A stretch of 64,000 bases of DNA, from NCBI GenBank assembly GCA_008477525.1, contig SPDT01000002.1:930001-994000 (forward strand), in the 5' to 3' direction. Source of the stretch: Hypomyces perniciosus. Its lineage: Eukaryota > Ascomycota > Sordariomycetes > Hypocreales > Hypocreaceae. How positions within the stretch are numbered: the stretch's first letter is position 1; the number at the start of each line of letters is the position of its first letter. Under the pieces are notes generated by a model. The model was not told the origin of the DNA. It saw nothing but the letters and a program-made list of their open reading frames with translations, and did no database searches. Shown one piece after another: positions 46,777-59,350 of the stretch. A program made the translations under genes and the position numbers.

Positions 46777-47652
46777 TAGGGGTTTAGATAATTAGGGATA
46801 GAAAAAGAGGCCTTTTTGGCTTTCCCAGAAACAGTATGTTACTAAAGCTATAGAGTTTTTTAACCTTCAAAACTCTAAGCCTATCTAATTGCCCCTGCAG
46901 CCCTCTATTTTAACTAATAAAACTATAATTAAACTAAATAAAGCTAATACTAAGCTTTTTTAAGCTATTATTAATACTATTATTTATTTAAGAATTTATA
47001 CTTAAGTAAATATTAGCTTTTTAGTTTAGTGGCTAGCTAGATAATTTTAAGGCCTTTATAAAGAGCACTTAAACGCAGCCTATAACCTATTATAGTATTT
47101 AAATAGTACCCAGGATCTAGCTATTTAATATACTAGAAAATCTAGTCTTATACCTTTTAGTTATTGCAATGGTAATTTTGTTAGGGATAAAGAATTAAGT
47201 AAATTGACTTATAGCTATATTATTATAGTTACTAATAGGCTAATTAACTGGAAATTAAAAAGGGGCTTCACTATCTGTCTTTCTATACTAAAAGCAGAGT
47301 TTATAGCTTTATAAAAACTATTAAGGAGATTTAGTGGCTTATTGGCCTATATAAAGAGGTAGATTAACTAATTAGACAGCTAATCTCTTTACTTAACGAC
47401 AATGAAAGTACTATTTCTACTTTAAATAACCCTACCTTTTATAATCAAATAAAATATACTTTATTGCAGTTTAATTATATTAGGGAATAGGTTAAAAATA
47501 GTGTTATTACAGTCAGTTATCTAGAAACCAGTAAAATGGTTACTAATAGGTTTACTAAGCCTCTTCCAGGTCCGAAATTAAGGAATTTCATAAGTCTCCT
47601 TAATCTCAAGATTTTACTTAAGGTATATACCTCAGGTTCTTACCCTTCTTAT
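46777..47652 (+). mobile_element. Ty1/Copia family C, copy C-4 (RT end and RNase H, cut by E)
   Basis: Plus-strand C sequence starting at the exact point where C-3 stops (TAGGGGTTTAGATAATTAGG against C-2 TAAGGGTTTAAATGGTTAAG near 33564). Continues to 47652, where E is inserted. The remainder of the 3' end should lie beyond E, outside the window. Confidence 0.88.
46777..47652 (+). pseudogene. C-4 pol end: RT tail and RNase H
   Basis: Copia RNase H about 47080-47520, with I-N-W-K and K-A-E-F-I-A remnants. The last part is open: from 47536, M-V-T-N-R-F-T-K-P-L-P-G-P-K-L matches the family-typical pol C-terminus (L-T-K-P-L). The frame then runs by chance into E. Confidence 0.78.
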
Positions 47653-47800
47653 TGTTGGGAGAGCGGAAGCTCCGGAGCTCTCGTGATATTATATGGGCCG
47701 GAATATATATATAAAAGTAACTGTAGTCTCTAAAGATATAGAACTTTAAAGACTAGTAAACTACTGCTGCTACACTTAACTATTAGTCTCTGGCTTATTA
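47653..47800 (+). repeat. Probable E 5' LTR (right boundary uncertain)
   Basis: Starts with a TG and contains a perfect hairpin, GAGAGC...GCTCTC (about 47659-47683), and a TATA-like TATATATATAAAAG near 47706. With no second LTR in view the end cannot be set; it is somewhere between about 47780 and 47900. Confidence 0.45.
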
Positions 47801-47899
47801 TCTGCTTATTTGCACCTATCTCTCCTTTAAGTAACTGCTCTTTAACCTCCTTTACTCTTCCTTAAGGTCGCAGCCCCTCACCTAATCTATCTGCCCTAA

Positions 47900-48649
47900 A
47901 AAGGGTCTTTAATATACTAATCTCTCACTATTCCTAGTAAAGGTAGGAAGACTATTAAAGTTTAAGATGCCTTTAGCGGCAAATAACTAGCTTACTTTTA
48001 ATAAAGAGGCTGTATTTTAAATGTAAAGACCTTTAAATAAAGTTACTTTTCTAGATTATTAACTAGGCCTTCTAGATAATACTTTACTTATAAAAGAAAA
48101 ACTTAATACTTACATTCAGTAAATAAAAGAAAAGCAGTAAGTATACTTAAAGAGGAAATATTAAATATTCTTTTTTAAGGGGAGAACCTTTCTTTTAAAC
48201 TCCTAGAGATTAAAGGTTTATTACCTATAACTAGCTTATTATATACCGCTAGTTTAAAACAACTTTATAAAGGCGATTGGGGCAGAGTGCAAATTCAAGC
48301 TCTTTATTATAAAGGAAAGTCTTAGGCAGAACTATAAACTTTTTTTACTATAATTAAAGGGCAGTTTAAATTATCCCCTAATACCTTTTCTTAAGCAGCT
48401 TGCAAGATTACCTATACTGCTTCCTGCTTACAAGGAGATATTTAACGGCAATAGGTCAGTTATTTTAGAGAGAAAGGCGGATCCGCTAGATCAATTATTT
48501 AGGACGAATTTCGTTAATAGCTTAAAGATAACAATCGCGATAGCCTAACTAGGTGCTATAAAGCGACTTTATAGATCTTTCGCCTATATTAAGCTGCTGG
48601 ATAGAATTTTTAGTTATTCCTCTCCTAATTCGAGATCGTTAAAAGCAAG
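47900..48649 (+). pseudogene. E gag, first part
   Basis: Remnant of a Gypsy gag. The region near 48420-48560 reads like G-D-I-x-R-Q-x-V-S-Y-F-R-E-K-G-G-S-A, then an acidic/basic helical stretch, comparable to capsid sequence. A possible start codon lies at 47970, but the frame is broken soon after. Interrupted at 48650 by B-3. Confidence 0.55.
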
Positions 48650-48654
48650 TTCCT
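48650..48654. repeat. Left target-site duplication of B-3 (ttcct)
   Basis: Exact match to 61957-61961. Confidence 0.92.
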
Positions 48655-48826
48655 TATTACGGCACGGAAAGGCAGGTCAGGGCAAATATTGTTATTATGC
48701 CGTAGAGAGCGGTAAAGCCCTAAGGCTTTACAGAAAGCTATAGCTAGGAACGCGTTAGGGCCTGGTTATGTAACCGGGGCTTACGTAACAGGGCGTCAAT
48801 ATCGCGTTATAGTCAGTGCCATAACA
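48655..48826 (-). repeat. B-3 3' LTR
   Basis: 172 bp, little RIP, TATTACGGCACGG to TGCCATAACA on the plus strand. Confidence 0.95.
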
Positions 48827-48848
48827 GTACCCCCCCTCTTTATTATAC
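48827..48848 (-). promoter_or_regulatory. B-3 polypurine tract
   Basis: On the plus strand, GTA, a run of seven C and TCTTTATTATAC, mirroring B-2. Confidence 0.85.
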
Positions 48849-51553
48849 TATTTGGCCGCAAATAGCTATGTTGCTTATATAAATCGAAATTCCAGGTAAT
48901 CTATTTTAATATTTCCGATATAAAGGTAAATAGGGCGAATTATATAGTTTTTAGTATTAATAATATATAGTTTAATTATAGGCTTTAGCGCGGTATAGTT
49001 TTTAGTTAGCGCTTTATAGGTATTAGTTTCTTTTTAGCTATTTTTTCTTTTTCCTCTTTTATAATTCCTTTTAATATTTATTGCAGTAAGCCTAGCTTTT
49101 TTAGGTTTCTTTTATAAAAGTTTTATATTACCCTCTTTTAGCTTTATAGGTTTTTAATTAATTGCTATATAGCGGTATAGTATTTTTATTTAATAAAGTA
49201 ATAGAATCTGTTATTATTATAATAATTTAAAAGCGCTTTAAACTTTTATTTTTTTTTATACTTTATCTATATTATCTTCTCTTTCTAGTATTTTACCTTA
49301 AATATTCTTTAACTTGGCTTTATTAATTATCTTTTACCTAAAATATAGTAAAGTAGCTGTTTTAAGTTACAGGAAAAAGTTATATAAAACTAGGAAAATC
49401 TTTATGCCTTCCAGCAGGTTAATAGTATAGGCTTATAAGTATACTTTTATTATTATATAAGGCCCTGCCTATTTATTGTCTCGCTTCTTTATTAGCCAGT
49501 TAGTCTTTATATTTTATATATTAATAAAGACTTTCTGCCTAATAGTATAGACTAATAATGCCTTTCTCTACGCGTTTATATTCTTTTTATATTTTTTTCT
49601 TAAGGCCTTAGTAAGGGCTTTTAGCTATATAATAATATATTTAAATTGCTTAGTAATAGTATTAGCGCGGAAGAATTTTCTTTTCTTTACTGCAGAGAGG
49701 TTTAGTGGGCAGGGCTATAAGGGCTTTATCTTTAGGTAAAGGTTAAAACTATAGTTAGTAAAAATAATAATATACTAATGGTTTTAGATATTATATTATT
49801 TACAGCGAATTTGGCTAATAGAAGCTAATAGGCCTAATTATCCTAGTAAAAGTTAATAAAAGTTTATAGGTATTATTTTATATTTATATTAATCCTTTTA
49901 GTTTAGCTATTAATTTTAAAGTAAAAGGCTAATAACTATTTTAATATAACTTTTAATTGCTTTAAGAGTTATTCCTAGAATTTTAATATAAACTATATAC
50001 TATAATTTAATATAATATTATTAGGTATATTATAAAGGCAGTAAATCCTGTTAATAAATATATTAGCTAGCTTTTTTATTAATAGTAAAGTAATAAATAT
50101 AAAATAATATATTTTTATAAGGCAGTAAACTACTATTAGTAAATATTTATAGATAGTATTATATTAGCGGGATTTAGGCAGTAGTATAATATAGTTAATA
50201 GAGATATTTAAATATATATAAAATAAAACTAGTAATAGTTAAAGGAAGCTTTATAGTAAGGATTGCGAGGCCTTTATTTTAATATATAGTTCGGAGGCTT
50301 ATATAAATTTTTTAATAACTTTTAAGATCTATAGCTATTAATATATCTGGCTAATAAAGTCTAGAGTTTTAAACCTGCCTAGGTATTTAGCCGGGCCGCT
50401 TAAATAGTTTCTAAACAGGATTTATATTTAAAGTTTATTATTAGGGGGAATAAAGAGCTGCTTTTAGTAGTAAATTCTGTTATTTATTACTTAGCAGTTA
50501 TTTATTGTAATCTAGAGTTTTTTGCAGAGCTATTTTAGCTATTAGTAAATATTAAGGTTTTAGAGTGCAGTTACTATTTCTCTCGCTATAGTATTTTATT
50601 TATATACTACTGCAATTAAATTATTGATTACTTTATCTTTTATTAATATTATTATAGCTATAGGGGTAGCCTTTATAAATAGTTTAATATTTAATAAGAC
50701 TTTTTTTTAGAACATTATTTAAGCTTTAAGGCTAAAAGAACTTTATAGGAGGATAGTATATTGCCTGTTTTTAATTTAGTTATTAAAGGGGTTTAATTTT
50801 GCGGGCCTGTTTTCCGCTTTTTTACTTAAAGTATTAGGCTTTATAGCTTTAAAGCTGGGTTAATAGATAATGCGGAAATTAAAGCTAGAAAGGAATTTAA
50901 ACTATTAGATTTACTGTTAGTTTAAGGCTTTTATTAAAGTAAAGTATTTAAAGTTCTTATAGTCTATAATAATATTAAACTCTTATAAGCTTTATAATTT
51001 TAAGCGCTATTCTTTTATTACTTTAATAATAGCTAAGAGTTCTTTATTATAGATTTTATAATTATATTTTTAAGTATTATACTTTGCGGAAAAGAATATA
51101 ATAAAGTATAGAATGCCTTTTTTATTATACTATAACAGGATACTGCCTAATACTTAGTTAAATGCGTTAGTTTTAAGGACTGTTTATTTATTATAATTAA
51201 AAAGGGCTAGGATTAAAGCTGATTTAAAGGTATATTTAATTAGGTTAAAGGCTTCCTGCTATTTCTCTCTTTAAGTATATAGTTAATTTTTTTTTAAAAG
51301 CTTATTTAATAGTGCAGCTATTTTAAAGTATTTTTAAATAAAATAGTAATAGAAATTTATAAAGTTAAGGAACTTTTATAGGTCTTTTATTCCCTTAAGT
51401 AGTTGCTAGTTTAATATAGCCTTAACTTTCTTAAGATTTATTTCTAATCCCTTTAAAGTAATAATTAAGCTAAGGTATTTTATTTTTATTATCTTAAACT
51501 TATATTTAATAATATTAATTTAAAGGCTAGTGTTTTAAAGGTTACTTTATATA
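48849..51553 (-). pseudogene. B-3 pol 3' part: chromodomain, integrase, RNase H
   Basis: Minus strand, colinear with B-2 41690-44410. Chromodomain near 49100-49260, integrase about 50250-49400, RNase H about 51200-50750. The A-3 insertion lies just after the RT catalytic box. RIP-degraded. Confidence 0.82.
51549..51553. repeat. Left target-site duplication of A-3 (atata)
   Basis: Partner at 58156-58160 reads atgta. The single G/A difference is what RIP would produce after insertion. Confidence 0.75.
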
Positions 51554-51715
51554 TATTATAGCATTAAACCTGCCCTTTAATAACTTATTAGCATTATATG
51601 CATCCTTACATAATAACTTAGTCCTATACCTTTAAACTATATTCTTATAGCTTCTTGCCTTATTTAAGGCATAATAAAGATATTACCTTAACCCGCTATT
51701 CTATATACCGTAATA
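51554..51715 (+). repeat. A-3 5' LTR
   Basis: 162 bp, heavily RIP-mutated, TATTATAGCATT to ACCGTAATA. The sequence after it (GTTTATGCCTTCC) has no TGG-type tRNA primer site; B elements start their leader with a similar GTTTATGCTGTCC. Confidence 0.94.
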
Positions 51716-53250
51716 GTTTATGCCTTCCTATAATAACTGCGCCATTACCTTTAGCCTTTAACCCTGCCTAAAAAGATTAATAAAGTCGCTAACGGCCTAG
51801 TTGCAATACTATAAAAAGCCCTATATCTTATAGAAAATTCACTAATCCTTAACTATAGCGAGACCTTAAGCCTAAAAAGCCTATATCCCTATAGTAAAAA
51901 ATACACTTTAGCTTAGCTTTTTAGCCTATACCTAATTCCCTAGCTTGCATTTAACCTAAGAATACTAAAGCAAGAATAGAAGGTATAAAAGGGGACTTTA
52001 ATTAAAAAGCGAGACTCGCTAATTACTTCCGCAACTAGCCTTATATCTATACTATCCTAAAAGCTTATAATAATAATTATAACCTAACCCTATAGCTTTA
52101 AATACTAGAACTTAAGCAATTCTTTAATATTATCTTTAACTACTTTTAAAATTAAAAGTATAATTTTAATATAGCCTTAGAATAAAAGGAGTTTAAAAAT
52201 ACTATTATTATTAAAAACCTAAAGTTTACTTAATATAAGGTTTAAAGCTAAAGCAATATAATTAAAAAGCTTATTAAAGTTAAAAGTAATAATATTTTAA
52301 AGCATTAAATTAATAACCTTAAAAATAAATTTAATATTAAAGATAAAGATATAAAAACCTATTAATAAAAGTATATAAACTAGCGTTCCACTATACTATA
52401 TAATATTATAATTAATACTAAATACTTTAATACCCTTTATAAATATATCCTTTATATTAACAGTTAATTAAATAGTAATACCTATAATTTAATATAAAAG
52501 GTATTTAACTATATTATAATAAAAAAGGATAACTGTATAATATAAAAATAAAAAAGTAGTAAAACTTTTATTAAATTCCTAGACTTATAGTATAAAACTT
52601 TTAACCTTTTATAATCTACTGCCTAGGAGTTTAATACCTACTATATAGTAAATAAGCTATTTTAGAACTTTATTACTAAATTTTATAAACTAGCAGCCTA
52701 AGCTAGCAAAACTAATACCTAGAAAGTTAATACCCTTCGCTTTAAAGTATTTAAAGAGATAGCCGCCGCCTTTACTAATAAAAGCAATAAGCCTATAAGT
52801 AAAGATAACTAGTCTATTTAAAGAACTTTTAGTCAGAAAGTTTATAATAACTTTAAAGAGTAGGCCTATTACGCTAAACTTAAAGGCGACTGTAAGTTTA
52901 AAAAGCCAAACAGTAACTATACTCTTTAATAAGCTTTGCTTTAAAATAAACTAAACCCTTTAAAGTAAAAAGATACAGGCAGTCTTATACAGTTAGATAT
53001 TATATCCTTTACCTTATAATATAAAGAATACTAATAACTCTATAACCTATATTACTATTATAGCGGCTAATATACTATTAGTAACTGTATTGAAAAATAG
53101 AAAGCTAATACTATAAGACCTTAAACCCTATAAAGACGCAGTAGCGGCTTCCTAGGATACAGAATATATCAAAGCAATAGCACTATAGCGCCTTAAGGCA
53201 GGGTATATACCCTAGGCTAGGGAAAAGGTATACTAGCACTATAAGTTCCT
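51716..53250 (+). pseudogene. A-3 gag, RIP-degraded
   Basis: Leader plus gag. Sense translation, by comparison with A-2, includes a capsid-like stretch (I-A-A-A-F-T-N near 52770 and F-N-L-L-x-S-T-A near 52610). Stops are frequent. No intact zinc knuckle was found. Confidence 0.65.
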
Positions 53251-56200
53251 ATTCCTTAGTTCCTGTATTACTAGCACTTTCCAGTTTAAAGAAATAACCC
53301 ATTATATTACAGAAACCTATTTTTACACTACATTAAGAAGACTAGCTTTATTAAAAGATTAGTTACCTCCAGCAATATATTCGCTTATAAAGATATAACC
53401 TTTAATATAGGAAGGTAAAGAAAAGAGTAGCTTTTTAATAATATTGTATTAAGAAATGTAATAGAATATTAAAATAGCCTATAAACCTAATGCCTTTATA
53501 GATATAATAGATTATTATTAATAATAGAGTATTAATTTTAAATGCTATAGATAGTAAATTACTATTTATCTATATTATAATATTCTTTATACATTTACTG
53601 GTAACTATATTAACCTTTATTAATAGTAGCTGTTTAGTATAAGGCTTTATAGACTAGCATTTTCTTTAAAAGTCCTAAATCCTAATAATATAATTGCCTA
53701 GATTAAAGAGCCTTATTTTAATTAATAGTAAAGCAGTAGTATAGTTTACTAACTATATAATCCTGGATATAGGAATAGGGGAATATAGAAAACTATATAT
53801 ATTTTTTATTATTAATCTCTTAAATTAAAACCCCTTTATCCTTAAAATACTATAGCTATAGCAATATAATCTTAATATTAACTAGCCTATATTAATAGTT
53901 ACCTTTAACTTGCAATACTATTTAATAAATTATTGCCTTTAAACCTATACTGTATTAATAATTCTTAGCCTAATAACTATCCTATATAATATTAATATCC
54001 TAGGCAAACCCTTAAAGTTAATACTTTATATTACTAGTAAGAAATAAAATAATATATTAAAGAGGATAAAAAAGAAGGTTAAAAAGAAAGTTAAGTTTTA
54101 AGCCTATATTAAAGATATATTAAAGGAAACAACGCCTTAACAAGGAGAAAGGGACCTATATATTAACTTTATACTAATACTAAGGCAAAATCACTACTGT
54201 ATTTATTAACTTAATAACTATAAAGGACTAGAGATTAAAGTATAGATAATATTAAATAAGCCCTTAACACTAATTTTAATAACGCCTATAGCCAGTAGCC
54301 GCTAATATTAATGCTAATATAATCTAGTATAACTCCTTAAATTAAATATATTAATACCTGATAAGCCTGCAGTAATAGCGCTAGATAAGCGACTTAACCT
54401 AATAAATATTTAAATATCTACTGCAATATTATTTATTTAATTCTATAAAGACCTATCTGCTTAGTATATAAAATTAATTTAAGTAGATTTAATAGAAAAT
54501 ATATAAAAGTAGGAATATAAAGTGTACTGACTGCTAGAGTTTAATAAAGACACTTTCGTAAATATATTATAAGGATAAGGCAGCTTTATAGCGGTATAAG
54601 TATTATTCCCTATAGCTTTTTATAATTTCCTCGCGCATTATTATAGTAGAGAGTACCTTTAGGGGATATTAAAGTCTAATATTAATAAATTTATAAAAGT
54701 AAAGCAAGAATTAATAGAAAGTAATATTTAAAAGAAACTTTTTAATTAGCTATAAGATAAAATTATCAGCTTCCTCTTATAACTAGCAAATAAACTTCCC
54801 TTTAAAAGATTATAGGACTATGAAATTAAGCTTTTACTAGGGAAGGAACTACTATATTAAAAGAACTGCTTAATATTACTATGCGAACTTTAGGTAATAA
54901 GAAAATAGCTAGATAAAAACCTAGCTAAAGGATTTATTAAAGAATCTAGAGTAAAATATACTGCCCCCCTACTTTTTACTATAAAACCTAAAGGAGGTGT
55001 CTATATTTATTAGGATTACCGAGGCCTTAATAATGTTACTATAAAGAATCACTACCTATTACTGCTAATCTAGGAGACACTAAATGCTTTATGCAATACT
55101 AGATTTTATACTAAGCTGGATATAATAGCCGCTTTTAATAAACTTAGAATCGCAGAGGGATATAAATAAAAAATAGCGTTTATAACCTATTTTAAGTTAT
55201 TTAAAACCCTTATTATACCTGTTAGTCTCTATAATGCCCTAGCCTTTTTTTAATGTTATATTAACTATACCTTATATAATTTACTTAATAAAATTTATAT
55301 AGCTTACTTTAATAATATTTTAATCTACTTAACTATATAAAAGGAATACTAATAATATATATAAAAAGTTATAGATAGATTAATTAATATAGGTTTTTAA
55401 ATTAATATTAAAAAATGCAAATTCAAAATAATAAAAATAAAGTACTTTAACTTAATTATTATAAATAATAGTATTAAGATAGACTTTAAGAAAGTGGCTG
55501 TAATTGTAAGTTAAAAGAGACCTTTAAACCTCCATAAACTTTAATACTTTGTAAGCTTCGCGAATTTCTATTAGCGATTTATTAAAGACTTTTCTAATAT
55601 CTATAAGCCTTTGAATAGCCTTTTAAAGAAAGATATACTATAGAATTAGATAGATTTTTATACTGCTGCGTTTAACTGTCTTAAAACCTAGTTTATAACT
55701 ACCTTAATTCTTGCCTTTTTCAACTATAATAAAAAGATAGTCTTAAAAATAGATACCTTAAACTAGGCATTTAGTGGTATTCTCTCTTAATATAATAAAG
55801 ATAGTATTCTGCAACTAATAGTATATATTTTATTAAAGTATTTACCTATTAAATGTAATTATAAGATTTATAATAAAAAACTGCTAGTTATTATTAAATT
55901 ATTAAAAGAATAGCGCCTTAAACTTTAAAGTATAGAAAATAAATTTAAGATTATTATAGATTATAAAAACCTAGAATACTTTATAACTATTAAAGTATTA
56001 AATTAAAAATAAATCTATTAGTTTAAATTCCTATCCTAATATAATTTCTAGATTATTTACTGGCCTAAGTTAAAAGCAGTAAAGCCTAATATATTAAGCA
56101 GGAGATTTTAAAATATCCTAATAAAGTTAAACTAAAATAATAGCTGATTAAAAGAAAGAAAGAAAACCTTGCTCCTAGAAAGCCATTTTAATCCCTATAC

Positions 56201-57960
56201 TTATACCGATATTATAGAAAGCGTAAATAATAAGAACCTATTTACTGTAATAACCAGCACTTTAATCCTAGACTTAGAGATAGTAATTAATAAAATAATT
56301 AATAAAGCCTATAAAATATTAAATATAGCGAGTATTATAATATAGGCGCTTTAAAACCTGGCTATTTAATAATAGCCTAAGAATATTTAAAGTAATATAA
56401 AGGCAGCGATATAAGACTTTTAAATCTGCGGCAATTAAATATATTACTGGGAATAACTCTTTCTTTTACTGACAGATAAGACGAAGATATAAATTATATA
56501 CTAAATACACTTTTCTAGGCTAAAGGGATACCTAGGATAAGTGAAAACACTAGACCTTTTTAACTGTATATACTGGTGGCTGCAAATATTAGCTGATGTA
56601 AATACTTTTATTAAAGGTTGTAACCTATACTTTTAAATAAAGTTAAGTAAGTCTGCTCCCCTGGGATTCCTGAAACTACTGCTAGTGTTATTTTAGGCCT
56701 AAAGCAATATTTTAGTAGACTATATTACACTACTGCCTAACTATAACTAGTAAGGCTTAGTCTATAAGAATATCCTTATAGTAATATCCTATTTAATAAA
56801 GATACACTATTTTATCGCTACCTGTATACTTAATACTAAAGAATTTACTAATGCCTTTATTTTGCGTATTTATACTTTATATAAAGCCCTAGAAATAATT
56901 ATATTAAACTAAGGCATTTAATTTATATTTAAGTTCTAGGAGCAGTTATTTTAATAACTTAGAATTTACTTTAAATATTCCTTAACCTATTACTTAAAGA
57001 CTAATAGCTAGATTAAATAACTGAATATAAAAGTAAAGCAGTATTTTAAGCAGTTTATAAGTTTTTACTAGAATAATTAAGTAAACTGGTTACTATTTGC
57101 GGAGTTTGCTTAGAATAATTAAGTATCTGAGATAATAGGAACCTCGCTATTCTTTGCAAATTATGGTTTTTACCTGCGCCTAAGAGTTAAGCCTTTAAAC
57201 CCCTGCCCGCTAAACCTATTTATCGCTTAAAAGAATAGCTACTATAAAGTAAATACTATAGCCGAGCGTTTCTAATAAATCCTAGACTAATTAAAGGCCT
57301 TTGCAGTATAATCGATCGCCTAATATAAGGCTGCAGCTAATATATTAAAGGAGGACTTATACTAATTCGCAGTTAATAAAAAAGTATAGTTAAAGACTGA
57401 ATACCTTAAAATAAACCGCCTAATAAAGAAGGGAGATAATAAATAGGTAGGCCTATATAAAATCTTTAATATATACCTTTAAGCCTGCTAACTTAAACTC
57501 CTCGACTATATCTGCATTTTCTTTATATTCTATAACTCTTTCTTTAAACTACTGGCAGTTAATAAAGCAGGCTAATATATATATTTACCAGGATAAAATA
57601 CTATTAATAAGCGAGAGAATAAGAATATATAGGGATAAATCCTTAAAAGAGATAACGAAATAAATAAAGTAATAGAAAAGTAGGAATTTAATAAGATCCT
57701 TGACTGCTATAATAAGGATAGCCTATACTATTATATAGCCTAGAAACACTATGTATTAAGCTGGCAACCCGTAAAGGACTTAAAAGGATAAGATGCTGCC
57801 CTTTTAGAATACTATATGAAAAACCCTGATAAGCCTGGCCTGCCTGCCTGGGTTAAGAAGAGGAAGATAACTAACTAGCTAAACCTGCAACGCAATAGTC
57901 GCTTATAACAGAATTGATATAATAGGAGGATTGGAATATATATAGTCTTGGAATAGCCAT
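53250..57960 (+). pseudogene. A-3 pol: protease region, RT, RNase H, integrase, chromodomain-like tail
   Basis: RT about 54760-55500 includes N-L-A-K-G-F-I-K-E-S (about 54915-54945), A-P-L-L-F-A-I-K-P-K-G-G (54960-55000), D-Y-R-G-L-N-N-V-T-I-K-N-like sequence, and the catalytic box Y-F-N-N (Asn codons 55311-55316; both Asp lost). RNase H about 55700-56060. Integrase zinc finger about 56520-56650, with Y-W-W-L and G-C-N-L-Y. Core 56750-57150. C-terminal region to 57480. Chromodomain-like tail 57700-57850, ending N-P-D-K-P-G-L-P-A-W. Stops throughout. Confidence 0.87.
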
Positions 57961-57970
57961 TTAGGGGTAA

Positions 57971-57993
57971 ATGGAGTTTAAAGGGGGGGGTAC
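57971..57993 (+). promoter_or_regulatory. A-3 polypurine tract
   Basis: ATGGAGTTTAAA and eight Gs followed by TAC, next to the 3' LTR. Confidence 0.86.
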
Positions 57994-58155
57994 TGTTATA
58001 GCACTAAACCTGCCCTTTAATGACTTATTAGCATTATGTGCGTCCTTACGTAATAACTTAGTCCTACACTATTAAACCACATTTTTATAGCTTCTTGCCC
58101 TGTTTAAGGCATAATAAAGATATCACCTTAACCCGCTGTTTTGTATGCTGTGATA
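57994..58155 (+). repeat. A-3 3' LTR
   Basis: 162 bp, less RIP-mutated than the 5' LTR, TGTTATAGCACT to GCTGTGATA. Confidence 0.95.
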
Positions 58156-58160
58156 ATGTA

Positions 58161-59350
58161 TATATTTTTAGTGCTTTTTTTGGTATAATAAATATATAAA
58201 GATATTGTTAAAGTATACTATATAAATATAGTTAAAGAGGTTATAGAGAGTATAATTAATATAGTATTAGAATATAGTAAGTGTATTATAGAGGCTAAAA
58301 GGCATAATTAATATCTTAAAAAAGCTAAACTTTATAATAAATACTGTTTTCTATATATCCCCTTTAGCAATATAGAGGTTATTAAATGCAGTAATAATAT
58401 TAAGTTTTATATATATTTTTATATAGCTTAAAGCGTTAAAGGTTTCCTGGATTAATAGTAATAGGTATTAATTTTTAATAGTAATATTATTTAACTTTTA
58501 GTAATTTTAATAAATATAAATACTGCCTTTTAGTTTTGCAGCTAAAAGGAAGGGAGTAATATATTATACTTGCAATTTACAGATAAATCCTTTCACTAAA
58601 TTATTATTTAACTATTTTTTTATTACCTATAGTTTATTAAATAAAAATAGCCTATTCTTTTAATATAGTAGGTCTTTTCCTAGCAGTATTTTAATCTTAT
58701 AGTCCTAGGCCTATTATAAGGGAAACTTATTTATTATCTTTAGCAGGAAGGCATTATATAAGTTATATAGCTAAAATAGCAGTTTTTTTAAAATATCTAG
58801 TTTATTAAGTTTAGGTTTCCCTGCTATAAATTTCTTAATATTAGCAGCTATAATTTTTCTTAATTATATTAGGGAGTAGTATTTATTAATAAAGTTATAT
58901 ATTTCTTTAAATAATACTATTTTTGCTTTAATATAGTCTCTTTATCCTATAAGTATTTATTAGAAAAACTTGTTTAAAAGCTTTAGTAAAGTAATAAATA
59001 TTAGTTCTTTAATTTTAATAGCTTAGTTAATCTCCTTTTAGGTTACTTTTATTGCGCAAATATATAGTTATTAATAAAAGGTAATAAAGTTTATAGCTGC
59101 TATTATCTATATATCTACTATATCTAGGTATACTTCTTGATTTTAAAGTTTAGTTTAGTTTTGCGGAAATAGTATATTAAAAAGTAGTAGTAATAGCTTT
59201 AATAAAGGTTTCCCTTTTTATTATTAACTGTAAATTATAGGGGCAGGCAGTAGCTTTATATATATTTAGTTTAGGATTATTTATACTTATATTTCTTTAT
59301 TATTAGTTTTACTATACTTGCAGGTTATATAGTAATCTTGGTTTAGCGTT
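58161..59350 (-). pseudogene. B-3 pol 5' part: protease region and RT
   Basis: Minus strand, colinear with B-2 40500-41690. The RT box reads Y-F-N-N near 58200-58215. It retains the segment that B-1 has lost by a 138-bp deletion. Confidence 0.8.

Larger units (their letters stand above)
51554..58155 (+). mobile_element. Ty3/Gypsy family A, copy A-3
   Basis: Full-length, 6602 bp, forward orientation, 162-bp LTRs at both ends. It is the innermost element of a four-level nest (A-3 in B-3 in E in C-4). Being in forward orientation, it is the easiest copy for reading family A domains. Confidence 0.96.
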
